From the NCBI GenBank assembly GCA_947650285.1, contig CANTFL010000536.1:1-64000 (forward strand): DNA of 64,000 nt, given 5' to 3'. The notes under the pieces were generated by a model. It searched no databases. It saw only the letters and a program-made list of their open reading frames with translations, and was not told the DNA's origin. This DNA comes from Hyaloperonospora brassicae. Lineage: Eukaryota; Oomycota; Peronosporomycetes; Peronosporales; Peronosporaceae. A program made the translations under genes and the position numbers. Of this stretch, positions 22,101 to 34,379 are shown in pieces; position 1 is the stretch's first letter; each line of letters opens with the position of its first letter.

Positions 22101-22886
22101 CGCTTGCTTTTTACTACCGTAATCACGATATTGACACACGCTGAGTACTTGCAGTACCCAAACTTCGCGTCGCCTGGATTTATAGTCATGTCAATCTTAG
22201 TCAAATTACCATGTTTGTCCAATCTATGTATACACCTCATTTTAAGAAGGCCTGTTGGCTGGTGTAGTGATATACTCCTTCTTCGCTAAAAGAGGTTTGG
22301 TCGAAGTATAGGAGTCCAACAACATATACTTAACTATCGCTTATCCAAAGACAAGAAGCCTTTAGAGTTCCACACTCATAAGGAAAACATGGTGGGGAAT
22401 GATAACAGGGTATAATTATGTAATACAATCACGCACTTAGCATTATAATGGCGTTATGATTCCGAATAACCATAGCGCAAATATATATACTCACTCATTA
22501 AGAGGCTATATGTACCGGGCATAATTGATCGATACACCAGCGCCTTCCCATTAGACGTAGCGGTTATATGACAAGTGTAGATACAATTAACGACAACGTC
22601 AATTTTAACATTTTCTAGGATGATCTGAGCTGAAATGCACCTGTAATATAGCCAGGACACGCTAAATCAAATAATTTACACAAATTATATGATTAAAAAT
22701 ACACATGCGGCTTATCAACATTAAATTACGTGTACTAGGTAAAGGAAACGGCCTGCTGCAATGACGCAGGAGAAGCTGACGCCAGGCAATGATAACTGAA
22801 AAATCAACATATTTTTTACAGCCTATTGAGGCTACAATGAAAGAAGTTGTATGCCGTGTCGAGGACGACGCAACACTGGACGTTCG
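19104..22886. other. AT-rich unassigned region
   Basis: No recognised gene. Five plus-strand open stretches (19925-20254, 20366-20569, 20639-20848, 20870-21058, 21161-21355) all fall in the same phase, which hints at one old decayed reading frame of about 1.4 kb, but I recognise no domain in it. Confidence 0.35.
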
Positions 22887-23261
22887 TTATAGAGTGTGAA
22901 TATGGCTCCTTTCCAGATATTTTTTTATATTGATGAACGCACCGTCGGCATAATCGAGCTCAATCAAACCTCGAGGTGGACATCGGCGCCCGTCCCGACC
23001 TGATTCTGTAGCTGTGAATGAATTTATTTCTACCGCGATACCACTCATTTGTCCCGGACCCCCGCCAGATGGCGCTATGTTGCTTTCTGGTGTGCTCGCT
23101 TGCGAGACGCTGTTCAGGATGCGGAAGGGAGGTAGAATACTAGAAATACCTATACTGGGACTGTTGTCGTCGTCGAGATTTTCCAGATGCCATGAATTGA
23201 AAGATTTTGAAGGCCCGCTTTCGTTGATGTGATCGCAGATGATGGCGAGCACATGACGCAA
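22887..23261 (-). CDS. Hypothetical 124-residue frame, function unknown
   Basis: A 124-codon minus-strand frame, more GC-rich than its surroundings, with a Ser/Pro/Gly-rich middle (SNIAPSGGGPGQMSG) and charged ends. I do not recognise a family. No intron signals or promoter could be assigned, and no neighbouring gene gives context. It may be an exon of a real gene, a remnant, or chance. Confidence 0.25.
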   Translation of the reverse strand: MRHVLAIICDHINESGPSKSFNSWHLENLDDDNSPSIGISSILPPFRILNSVSQASTPESNIAPSGGGPGQMSGIAVEINSFTATESGRDGRRCPPRGLIELDYADGAFINIKKYLERSHIHTL

Positions 23262-26200
23262 TATATCCTTTCGTAGTATTCGTTACATTCTTTGAGAATT
23301 TTACGATAGAGATAGCAGGTACTTTTTCTTTATTATCACCAGAGCGTGATGGCAGATAGTGCTATCCAGATAAAGCATCACTCCAATACGTTTGTAAGTT
23401 TTTCGACTCATTACTTAACCATCTTTTGATATTCAGTCTAGTAATTAAAATATTTTTTTACGAAATATACGTTTGTAGACGTCGAGGAGTGTGTCGCTTG
23501 CGCTGTTAGACCAAATTTTAGTATTCTTACAGTGCGCTCCTTCAACTCGTGCGGTAATTGTATGTTATATTTATTTGTATTGGTTGTGGCTTTATAATGC
23601 TTAATGACGGAGAAGTGGAAACTTGTTAATGTTGAGGTACGCGATAATTATGGAGTCTTGTAAAACTAAATATCAGCATATATGCTATATAAAGTTTATA
23701 GTGAAAGAGGAAAATTTAACATCGCAATTGTAGACATCCGCTGCCTAATCTTCACAAACTATTTTCTGTAGGCGCATAGAAAATGGCAATCCAGTATGAC
23801 ATGAAGGTTGTCCAGTTCTCCTCGCCGGCATTCGCAAATTTGTCTGCATATAGTGATGAGTTTGTTAGCAATGTGAAACCTGTATATATTATATAATGCG
23901 TGAGGCTACCTTCTAGATATTGTGTTGATGAGTTCTGATTCGCAATCGACGAAAATAATCTTCGGTGGTCCGGAACACTGCTGGATCTCATATATAATCC
24001 ATCTATATGTTACAAGTGCTTCACCGTCCATAAATGTATCTGCAGCAGAAAAAGTATGGTTGGGAATAGAAAATACGACGAAATGAGCGAGAGGGAGGTT
24101 ATAGACTTTCGTATTGCATATTCAATCAAACAGGAAAAATTCTTGATGATGGAATATCAAGTTCAGCTCAAGCTGCCCATACAGGTATCGAACGTGGTTG
24201 TCTTTGTCTACTAAAACGTGGATATATATGCTGGTCCTGAATGTGCTTTAGCAGAGCTTCCGTGTTTAGTTTTACCAAGTGCTTTTTTATTTGGCCTGAT
24301 GCATGATATTGTAAACAATATTTGCATATATAAGAACACACGCCTCCTTAATCTTGTTACAGATAATTGATATAATTCACATATATTTAAATATAAGTAA
24401 CATATAATTGATTGCTGTGTGATATTATAACACGCGCACATATCCGTGGAGCAGCTCAATCTTGATACATTTAGACGAAACGTAAATAACCAATTTTTTC
24501 GCGTCGCACGTTGCGCCACGAGTAGCGGGTAGCGCTAGGAGCATGTTATTGCTGATAAAACGAAAGTTTACGGTGTATAATTGATCATAAATAGCGTAAA
24601 TTAAGAACCTTCTTCCAGATCGTGCTTGTCATACATGATTCTGAGCTCTTAAATGAAGCCAAAGCTTTTTTGTTCCGCGGCTTGGATTGACTTGTACAGA
24701 CTGTGGGATCTCCTGTATTGTTTTCTCTGCAAACATACAAAATTACTGCGCTTGGAATTCAGAGAACGGCTGTAGGATACGCTAATTCAAAAGTCTTATT
24801 GTACGGTATAGTGCTTCAAAGCCGGAAGGCCGTCTTTTGACTGTCAAATGGCTCGGCCGGTGGGGATTCTTCACCTACGTATGAGATGTAAGCGGATGCC
24901 AGATTAGGGCCAGAGAACAACTTACATAGACGCCTGATTGGCAACAACAATGAATTTAGTATTTCCATTAAAAACTGTAACAGTGGCAGCAGCAGTAGAG
25001 GATGTGGAAGAAGGGCTCATAGTGGTGCAGTAAAAATGAAATATACAAATGAATTGTATGGATCGATACAGATGCAATTTAAAATAGATCATTCCGTAAT
25101 GTATTCGAATTATCGCGGACTAACTTTTATACCACGGTTTTATATAAACACAATTTATATAAATTGGCGCTGGTGTATTAAGCGATTACGAACGGTGTAT
25201 ATAGACTCTCTCTGTTATTGACGGCCATCTTACGAGAAGAAGGGTGAAACCAAAATCTATCTGACACTTATATCGTCAAGATGTTGCGTTCGAATTACGT
25301 GTTTTGGTATTAACAAAGGAGCCAGTCAATGCTACATATATATATTCATTTTACTTCTAAATACATATGCACAAGTGCTACTTAAACGCGGCTACAAATA
25401 ACACTTGGACCTTAGATAGGTGTCCTTTTTCTATAGGCGTGCTATAAAAATTCCCGGGTGAGGGCGGTAGGGAATGTTCCGATACGCTGACGACCCCCTT
25501 AATTCAGTCTAATGGTAGTCGACATATAAATAAGATATCAATGTCCGCCAAAACGGTTTACTGAATATTATAGTGCCACGTTCGTCTTGTTTGGTGAGCT
25601 TAGTATGGGGTCGTACAGAGCACAACCTGTTATTGCTACCTTTACGGAAAGACAATTACTTTCCTTCGCCTGGCAAACGTAATGTACAATAGATCTTTAC
25701 AGCGGTATGATAGCTATTACATCATGGCCTTGACGCTTTACACCCACCCGCACACATATCAGGCTGTTTGAGTCAATGAGACCAGACAACAACAAGTTAA
25801 AATGTGCTGGGTTCAGACTTCTCTCAAGACCCTCCAGAAGATAAATGAAGGACGATACGTTCACCTAGGAGTCTTTAAAGAATACGAATCGTGCTATTCG
25901 CATCATTCAGTAGCAGAGTTTCGGAAAACGCTGGTGGAGTCCGTGCATGATTTGTCCTTGGTTTACACAACTAGGATAGTACGTTGAGTCGCGGCACGAC
26001 TCCTTTTACGTAATAAGTAACTTACTTATAATACAAATGTTTTGTACGTATCGTTTGTGTCATGAGCAAAGAATTGTGTAAGAAGCAAGATTGGCTCTGC
26101 AAAATTTATTTCGGATCCATATCTTTTACTCGCACGTGGGGCGACCCATATTCGAGTAGGACCAATAAATCTAAGCGTAGTCAATACTAATGCGATTGAC

Positions 26201-28116
26201 TTGCTTTGTCTTAGAGTGTATCATGCATTTCATTCTTTGAAATGCACGACGTGGCGCTTAAATAAAAGTCAGGGACGCAAATATACAGATGGACCCTTAA
26301 AGTTTACACATGAGATTCGTTTAATTGCTTTATTAGTCTATTAAAATGTAAATTGAGCTGGTAGAGAGGCTACCGAAAGTCATGCAAAGGTAGACTTACG
26401 AGCTCACGAACAAGTTTGCTTGTTGGTGTCCCTTAATGAATAATAATGCTCACGACAGGCTCGAAGTGGATACGAAAATACAATGCCATGCCGTAATCGC
26501 TTGTAATCAAGGCAAAACTCACTTCCGACAAATTGGAAAGGTCTGCAAAAGTTAATAAGCCGACACGTACGCGTACTCTACAGATTGCGTGAGGACGGCG
26601 AATACGATCGACCTGTCGGCTACTGTAAAGCGCTTTTCTGCCTTCAAGGCGGATTCTCCATCATATTTTGGGTTGGCTTTTGTGTACGAAGAACGACAGC
26701 GTCTTTTTAGGCGCGAAGGGATATTGTCGACCCATCGCGATACGAAATTTATTGTAAAATCATATTTATAGCTAGGTAGGCGACCACAAGTATATACTAA
26801 GGGCTGCTAACGGTATTCACTGCAATCGCGCTCGAAAAAGCCGCGTACTGATAGAATAAGCTGATTCGCCCCACGTATCAACGTATTACTTGTACGCATC
26901 CTGCGAAGTTACACCTCTTGCATATGCGGAGGCGATGCAATAGAAATAAATGATCTGTAGAGGTTGTGGAAAAGATACTAGCGAGCAAAAAATATTTTTT
27001 CGCTCTTCGAGCAAGTTCCGGCTTTCCAATGACTCGAATCTACGAGTCATATAGCTTTTTTCTCCAGATTTTTAGTAAAAGAACATCACCTTTCAGCAGA
27101 TCAACTTTGCAATGTGCTCTTATAAATTGGTCTTAACAACATTCGACGCAAATTAAAACACGAGACGCTATTTAAAGACACATGGCTCTGAAAGATCAAA
27201 AGGAAAACAATACATTTTTTGTTTTATGTAAAATTCCAGCTTACCCGAAAGAGTTAAATCCATTTATTAATACCTGGAATTAGTGCGCGTTAAAGACCTT
27301 TTTTCGGTAGCTGAAATCATTCCACCTCCAAAATATGATAATTTTTTTTAAAAAACCCAGTGACATTTAATCCCTGGTGTGAACCATACAGATTATATCG
27401 ATTATAAACTGACCGGCAAAAACGTCGTATCCTACCACACCAGACCGACGATACTACCAAATGTCAATCAAAGTCTTTCCCCAAATAGTTTAGTGTTCCT
27501 TCGCTTAATCTCACGTTAAAGTCAAGAAGTAAAAACCATACCATCACCCCATATCGAGGTTCCTCATCTCTCTTCATTCCCTAATCTCGACAAGGAAAAG
27601 AAATATTAGAGTGTCCAGTGTCCATAAGGCAGAAGAGAATATATCCAACACACCCGTACCTGGAGCACGGCAACATTCGGCACCGAATCTTTTCGCTGAA
27701 TGCAGCGACGCCAAGGCGCCATGCCCCACATCGAATGTGGGGCTCGCTACCACCACAAACCAAGCGATGAGAAACAAAAGCTAAACTTTTACAGGAGGAA
27801 ATTGGTCTACGCCGTTCACAGGCCACTGAAGCGATAAAATGTCATTGTAAATATGTGATCACGCCACTCGCCAATTGAAGAATGTATTTTTAAACGGGTA
27901 GCCAGAAGCTGGAGGGTTTTGCCATTAGACTGGAGATTAATACGCCTAAGAGCCTAGCATTTCGACAGGCACAACGCGAGAAGTACCTGAAGCTTTATTT
28001 ACAACAAAACAATACAAGGTTCATCTGGGTTATAAAGCACGGGGTACCACGATAAATCCGACAAGGGAGTAAATTCACTTCTATCTGCAGGCGGAACACC
28101 TAAGAAAGTTAGTAGC
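23262..28116. other. AT-rich unassigned region
   Basis: About 4.9 kb with only short frames (60-102 codons) on both strands, none with a recognisable motif. Likely old, decayed repeat or intergenic DNA. Confidence 0.4.
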
Positions 28117-28121
28117 CTAAT

Positions 28122-28587
28122 TTTAACGGGCTGATCCCGTTACATAAAATTTGATGCGAATGTATCAAATTTTAGGTATTATCGATTCAGATAATACTTA
28201 TTTAACATCAATCGAGAAGATGATGTTAACGGAATATTACACCCGAAAGTAATATTCTTAAGTGCTCCACTATTTGGTTGATGTGGTCCACTGTGGTCCA
28301 CATCCAAATTAATCACCAATCGCTGCTGTACGCGCGCAATGGGTGGTGAGAAAGAGACCCAAATAGCAGATGGTAGTTTAAATTAGTTAGATCAAGACAA
28401 AAGAGTATTTACAAGGAAACATAACTATATTTAATGCAGTTCAACTTTTCCCTCAGACAGAGCTTTCGAGTTCTTTTATTTAAATTGCGCTTTCTCGCCG
28501 CGTGTACGTGATGGCAGGAGCACGCAGTCTTGTGTTAAGTTATCACAAGGTCTTGTCAGTCATCGGGCAAGAGCGTGCCCTGTTACA
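28122..28587 (+). mobile_element. Solo LTR, strongly diverged Gyp-A family member
   Basis: It starts TTTAACGGGCTGATCCCGTTAC and ends GTGCCCTGTTACA. The flanks CTAAT (28117-28121) and CTCAT (28588-28592) look like a 5-bp target duplication with one change. Four consecutive perfect hairpins occupy 28146-28257: arms AAAATTTGAT, GTATTATC, TTAACATCA and GAATATTAC. They occupy the same relative positions as hairpins in the other LTRs but with different arm sequences. Confidence 0.9.
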
Positions 28588-29513
28588 CTCATCGTGCGCA
28601 AGATTTACCGAGCACGACTACTAAGTAGCATTATCGTTCGATAGCAAGTGCCAATGTGGCAGACGTTGATCTATAACGCAATCTTTGGTATGAATATGCC
28701 AAGCTCAAGGCCAAAGATTAGTAGCGCACTCACTCTCACTACGGTTCGGATTTTCCGATACCTGCCAGTTCCGGCCAAGCGCTAGCCAGCAGCCCACTTT
28801 TTCTCACCACTCATAGTGAGACCGTTCATTTATCAAGACAATTCTACGCACAGCGCCTATGAAAGTAAACGACGTTAAGACGATCTTAATATATCTTAAT
28901 ATATACAAGCTTTCTGCCTTGATGGTCTCACAAACCGTCAACAAGCATGGTGCGGGCGTTGCGACGACGCAACATTGAATTTCTCTGTACGTTAAAATGG
29001 CGGTTTTATCTTTAATCGAGTATGAACCGAAGAGCAGACACATTAAATGCATATAATGCTAAATTACGTCTAGTGATTGACGACTAAAAGTACCGGATCC
29101 AGAGTCTTCGCGATCGTGTGAACCCCCTGAAGTCATGATAGACTCGGCTGCGAGCTCTGAAGTAGGTTCACATTATTTGAAAGGTCAGCTAGTAATCATG
29201 ATGCAGTTTCAGCTAATATTGGCACAGCCACCTCCGCCGGCGAAAGCACTTTTGGCTGTCAAGAAAATGCTATCAATTTGACTGAAGTATTCATTGCAAA
29301 GCAAGTGATGTGTGGTCAACGTGCACAAGAGATTCAGTGTGTGATCGGGGCCCTACATGACCACGACTGAGAAAGCCCCAATTAAGCGTAGACGCAACAT
29401 CGTCTTAAAGACGGCGGGCAGTCAATTTATTTTTTTCTCTAATTAATTGCTTGGTCTCCAAATGCATAGTTTTCAACACAACCTAAGCTTTTTGTATCTA
29501 CGTGTTGCATACA

Positions 29514-30420
29514 CTAGTCTACGCCAATAGCCATTGCTTCCCACAAATGTCGTAAGATATAGACTTGTATGTTGCATGAAGCTCGCTCACTTGCTTTTGA
29601 ACAGAGATAATTCTTATATCGGCTAGCCGCTAGTCCATCTTTCCTATATTTTAACCTAGATCCACGTACTGGTTGTGTTAAAAGAACGCGAGGGTGTGTA
29701 AGTCCGCTTCTGTAGAACGGTGTACAATCGGTGGAGGCATGGAAGGCGGTAATTATGCAAACTTGACGAAAGGGAGCAACGAACATTAACGTATAGGAGC
29801 TCCGGCATATATAATGCGTAAGTCTACACTGATGACACGATATCTTGATCGGTTAGATCACCCGTCTGCGGATGCTCCGCAAACAAACAAGGTGATAAAG
29901 CTCTGCTTTACAAAAACGTCGCGACAGGTGTAATATCATTGTAATAGACAATACATCATAAGTCTGACAGGAATTCGCACTGTTTCAGGACATAATATAA
30001 AATCTGATGATCGACAAGAAGACGACAGTTATTGGACATTATTAGCAAGTCTAGAGTGCGAGGACGCATAGGATCGCTTGTTATAAAAACAAATAACCTT
30101 TGTTATCAGACGGATAAAAACTTGCTGCAATGTTGACTGGAAAACGAGATATCGTCAACATACAGATCATTGCTTTAAGGCGTGAACCAGTAAAGAATTA
30201 GCAGTCTATTCATAAATGGGAAGCAAATATCAGCAAATCAGTACAGTGTGATGGTAGAAAGTCTATCGATTTGAATACTGACTTGGCATCTGTTTGCACC
30301 GTGTGTCGGATCAAGATCTGGATGGATTAAAATGACGCTGTCGATTGGGGTGCATTGATAGATTCCAGGCAAGACAGAGCTACTTTTAAAGCTCGTTCTA
30401 ATAAGAAATCGAGAGGTTTA
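29514..30420 (-). pseudogene. Decayed Gypsy pol fragments (RT-like and integrase pieces)
   Basis: On the minus strand, 29514-29786 reads a Gypsy integrase C-terminal stretch (FHASTDCTPFYRSGLTHPRV, then QPVRGS), clearly related to the homologous part of Gyp-B near 55640-55720. About 350 bp upstream, near 30150-30170, the minus strand reads LYVDDISFSSQHC. This resembles the RT catalytic YVDD box followed by the H of the Gypsy RT, with a possible substrate-loop region before it at 30250-30400. The distance is too short for an intact RNase H plus integrase, so an internal deletion is likely. The integrase assignment is better supported than the RT one. Confidence 0.5.
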
Positions 30421-32757
30421 AAAAACGTGTATATATGTCTTATATTGGTTGTAGTATATTAAATATATCTTTAAGTATGTTAGCAACGCCGGTAACACTC
30501 AAGAGTCCGGTAATTGTACGGGTCTGGCCACCGTAGACGACAGCTTCCTTGGTGGCCTGGCTACTTGTTGCAGACATTTAAGCAGTTGTGCTCCTTTAAT
30601 TGGGTTCTCGTCTCCGCTATATTTTCACCAACCTACAGCCTAAGATGCCCTAGGCTTGATTGGTAAATTGTCTCAACACTTACTCAGACATCCAATCTTC
30701 ACGTTATAGATATTCGATTAAGCTAAATCCACAATATTGTTACTACAACACTGCTGAGTTGTAGCCCATACTTCGTTTGGTTCATATAGTTGTATTGTTC
30801 TTGAGCTAATTAATCCCGCACTTTCCAATCTATACCTCTCTTTATCGAGGCCGGGAACTACCATTTTTACGACCTTGTTCTCAGACTATTCAATTTGGCA
30901 CATGAAAGGGTGTCTACACTTCACGCGTATTCTGCCAACGGTATAGATATGTATAGCGCTACTCCGCCATTGACGGGAGCGTAGCGTGCTCATGACGGGC
31001 CATACCTTGACATTGTTATCCGAGGATCGGGAAATTGAGAACGGTGGACATAATAATACACCACACGCGCCCCAAAATTGGTGAGGAGGGCTAGAGACAA
31101 AAGGTTCGGGCCTCGTAATGAAGCGACAGCTGGGCGAACGTGTACGCGGCTGCGGCCAGGGAACTCGGCGATTACCCGACCTTGACAATACAAACCAATA
31201 GGAACTAGCGAGTTGGCTGATGAGACTCGACGAGTTTCGCCGACTAATACTTGACTAATTTGTCGACAGGAACGGGTAGAGTATACCGCGTTATTTCCGC
31301 GCGAAATTCGCGGACCTGACCTGGATGACTTGTCCATCCGAGAATCGACGACGTTTTTGTCCCTCTATACCTTACTTATTGTCATACCTTACATAGAGCG
31401 CATTAAATCACTTCAGCACCAACTTATGTCCGTATGGCCGTGCCTGAACATCAGAAACCTGGATCAGGTGCTTCCGGTAAAGTGATATTTACGGTATAAA
31501 GACGTTCCAGATACACATCCAGCAATCCATGGCTGGAAAAAGGGAAAATTATCTTTATCGAATAATTTCGTGGGAGCGCTTAAAGCCAGGATGATGAGGA
31601 TTATTTGCTATGCTAGGAAGTTTGTGTGCACGACTTCGAAATACGCGGGTGGTGATGCTCCATATTTTTTATACGTACCTATACCCATAGGAAAAATGCA
31701 ACTTCACTGTTGCACATGCGCAAGCCGCATCACATCAACGAGAAGAAGTTGGATTTACATGTATTAAACGTAGTGAAAATTAGAAAATCTGATGTGTGTA
31801 TTCTCAAAATATTTAAGGGTGCCAAGCAATCCAGTGACATCACCGCCACAAGACAACTCACTTTTATCCCGGATCGAGCGACGGCTGCAATCCCGCATGC
31901 TAGGCAGATTCTAATTTGCAGTACGCCTGTAGATTTTTGTATCTGTCTACTTTGGAGTGCGACGAATTTACTTTTCCTCGATGTCTATGACGTAGCCGGA
32001 AGCAACTAATTGTACCTAAAGTTTCGCATTTCCGTTTATATTGTGACGGCTGGCACATTAAGCGATATTTAGGTGTCCACTAAATGGGTCGCAAGCGTAT
32101 TAAATATTCGTTTTAGGTAGAGCTGCAACACGGAGGCCTGCTTCGACCACCACAAGCTATAAACGCATATCTTGCTCAATGGCAAAGATATTGTGGTTCA
32201 CCAATTTGGCACTACCCACGAGTTTTTGTTTTTTACATGCTACTTGTATAATCCCTCGGGTACAAAGTGTGGCGAGCGTAACGGCAGCTTTCAGCTTTAG
32301 CATCGCCGTGAATTTTCCAATTGGTCACTGGAGTTTCCACACGTCAGTGTGTAGACTTTATTCCCTTCGACGGTTCAGACCGGCTGCTCTATGTGCTCGT
32401 CTGGCAGAATACAAAGGCTCAGCTAAAGGCGACTGAAAATTGGTGATTACTGAAAAGAAAGTTATCGAAAGAAGCTATCCGGGCTCGGCAATCGAGTAAT
32501 GAACGCCTCTTCTCCTGCTGGCGGAACGTCAACAGGTGCGACTGTTCCCTTTTTGCTGTATACGATCGGGCGGGGAATCTAGGTCCGTATACGATCGGGC
32601 GGGGTAACCTAGGCGATCAAAAGAACAGGCGAATCTCGCAACCCACGGAGGCTCAATCGAATCATTCGTCAGGATTTTCTGTAATTTTTTTGACATCCAT
32701 AGACGGTAACCCTTTTTAGGGGTTTTTGAGCACCACGTATTAGTTTTAAATGTTTGT
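30421..32757. other. Unassigned region before Gyp-A
   Basis: Short frames occur on both strands (30990-31337 minus; 31710-32009 and 32179-32436 plus), with no reliable family match. It holds a short direct repeat at 32558-32604. Confidence 0.35.
32558..32604. repeat. Two-copy 29-bp direct repeat
   Basis: GTATACGATCGGGCGGGG occurs at 32558-32575 and again at 32587-32604, with partly conserved spacers (AATCTAGG versus TAACCTAGG). It is GC-rich in an AT-rich area. Confidence 0.85.
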
Positions 32758-32763
32758 CTACTA

Positions 32764-33175
32764 TGTAATGGGGCAGCCCGTTACATGGAAATTGCCATTT
32801 GAGAGATAACTACAATGGAGAATATGAAGTTGAATATTCTTTGAACAATATCACCAATAGTGGTGATATTGATGGGTCGACCAAAGCGTCTGTTCATTGG
32901 TTGATATCTTGAAGATATCAACCCACCTATCGCCGCAAGACGCGCGCAATGAGTGGTGAGTAGACGTCGTCGTACATTCAGTTAGATTAGTATAATTAAG
33001 CTAAGTCAAACAGAGAGACAGTGGTTAAAGACTTAATTATATTAATATAACAGTTCTAGTTTCCCTAAGACAGTGTTGCCTCTGTCTTACCTACCGCTTC
33101 CTCGGTTGCCTCGTGTACGCGTTTCTGTGCACGATACCCTTGCATTTAGTTCACGCAAGGGTGTGCCCCGTTTCA
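32764..33175 (+). repeat. Gyp-A 5' LTR
   Basis: 412 bp, starting TGTAATGGGGC and ending GCCCCGTTTCA. It differs from the 3' LTR at about 20 positions plus a short indel. About half of the differences lie within the ~25-bp first internal hairpin (about 32790-32815). Confidence 0.93.
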
Positions 33176-33177
33176 CC

Positions 33178-33185
33178 TGGTAGCA
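33178..33185 (+). other. Gyp-A primer binding site
   Basis: TGGTAGCA, 2 nt after the LTR end, is complementary to a TGCTACCA tRNA 3' end, as in initiator tRNA-Met of many eukaryotes. The same octamer follows the Gyp-B 5' LTR at 50940-50947. Confidence 0.6.
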
Positions 33186-33213
33186 ATTGTAGTCCTTCCA
33201 GCGACCACCTCTA

Positions 33214-33243
33214 CATCATCCACCATTTACATGGTGGATGATG
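33214..33243 (+). promoter_or_regulatory. 13-bp perfect hairpin enclosing the gag start codon
   Basis: CATCATCCACCAT (33214-33226) pairs perfectly with ATGGTGGATGATG (33231-33243) around the 4-nt loop TTAC. The second arm begins with the gag ATG, so the start codon would be base-paired in the transcript. Confidence 0.85.
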
Positions 33244-34379
33244 AAGAGACCTTTCACGCCACGCGTGAAGGTTTTACCCATTTGAGTGACAATGAATGGG
33301 GTGCGGTAGAACGAATGAGTTCTACCGTAGGCGAGCTCGCCATTAGCGCCATGTTGGAGTCTCTAGAAAGACACCAACAACATGCCGCTATCGCCAAGTT
33401 CATTCAAAATAAACTTGTCGCCGAAAGGGAGAAAGTAGCCTTGCTTCACCAGCAAGGGTCTCAACAGGCCGAGCAGTTGAGAGAACTCGGTGCTCAACAA
33501 ACAGAGCTGTTGAGACAGCAGCAATTCCATACTGCTGTGGGCGGGACGGCACATGCGCGTCGTCCCGAAGTCATAAAGGTTGACATCTCAAAGTACAGTG
33601 GAGTCCCGGAAGACTCCCTGTTATTGTGGTTCGTCATACTCTACAGTGCCTTGAAGGCACGTCGTGTCAACGATGAGCAAATGAAACTCACCTATTCTCA
33701 GACCCACTTGGCAGGACGTGCCAAAACTTGGGACTTAGGGCTCGAGAGTAGCGACCCAAATGTGTGTAGGTCGCTAGATGACTTCAAGGCCGGGCTCAGA
33801 CTAACGTTTGAGCCGCCACGGGCTGAGTTCAGGGCTCGTTCAGAGCTCCTGAAATTCAAGCAGGGTAAGCGTGATGTGCACGCTTACGCACAACATATAC
33901 GACTCCTTGCGAGTAGTATAACTGCTAACCCAGTACATGAACACACGTTGATTACGGTGTTCATGCAAGGGCTCGCAGAAGGGCCCGTCAGGAGCCACCT
34001 GTTCCGCCTTGAGCTGAATACGCTGGAAGAGGCGATATCAGCCGCGGAACAGGAAGACTTTAGCATGAGACAGGCTCATGCTAGCTCAAACTCTTATCGT
34101 CCACCGAGACGACAAGAGATCGGAGGTCCAGAACCAATGGACCTCTGCTATGTTGAGAGAGAAAGACCTCGATCTTCAAACAACAAGCGAATGCAGAGGT
34201 GCAATCGCTGTCAGAAGTTAGGGCACTACGCATACGAGTGTAGTGCTCCACGCCCAGTACCAAACAGTACTGAGCGAAATGGTCGTCCATTCGCCAGAAA
34301 GGGCAATGGGCGTGGGTCCAGCGCTGTTGCGAAGCCGCAACAGCGAGACGGACCATCAAAAAATGGTCGGGGTCAGTAG
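33231..34379 (+). CDS. Gyp-A Gag (capsid/nucleocapsid)
   Basis: An intact 382-codon frame encoding the particle-forming protein. An N-terminal glutamine-rich coiled-coil-like segment (residues ~60-105) is followed by a retrotransposon Gag capsid domain (~115-280). The latter includes WFVILYSALKARRV, LAGRAKTWDLGL and a FEPPRAEFRARSELLKFKQG block. A single zinc knuckle CNRCQKLGHYAYEC lies at residues 324-337, then a basic Gly/Arg tail. The start is the ATG at 33231, the first after the primer site. Gag ends with TAG at 34377-34379, and pol is reached by a -1 shift about 15 nt earlier. The coding sequence contains many perfect inverted repeats, for example at 33304-33327, 33865-33887, 33936-33965, 34061-34083 and 34323-34344. 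Confidence 0.93.
   Translation: MVDDEETFHATREGFTHLSDNEWGAVERMSSTVGELAISAMLESLERHQQHAAIAKFIQNKLVAEREKVALLHQQGSQQAEQLRELGAQQTELLRQQQFHTAVGGTAHARRPEVIKVDISKYSGVPEDSLLLWFVILYSALKARRVNDEQMKLTYSQTHLAGRAKTWDLGLESSDPNVCRSLDDFKAGLRLTFEPPRAEFRARSELLKFKQGKRDVHAYAQHIRLLASSITANPVHEHTLITVFMQGLAEGPVRSHLFRLELNTLEEAISAAEQEDFSMRQAHASSNSYRPPRRQEIGGPEPMDLCYVERERPRSSNNKRMQRCNRCQKLGHYAYECSAPRPVPNSTERNGRPFARKGNGRGSSAVAKPQQRDGPSKNGRGQ

Noticed and set aside
30886..31337. WD40-repeat protein fragment on the minus strand
   Set aside because: One SDNNVKVW-like stretch and a weak VIAEFPG stretch occur, but in different phases with wrong spacing. Not enough for a call.
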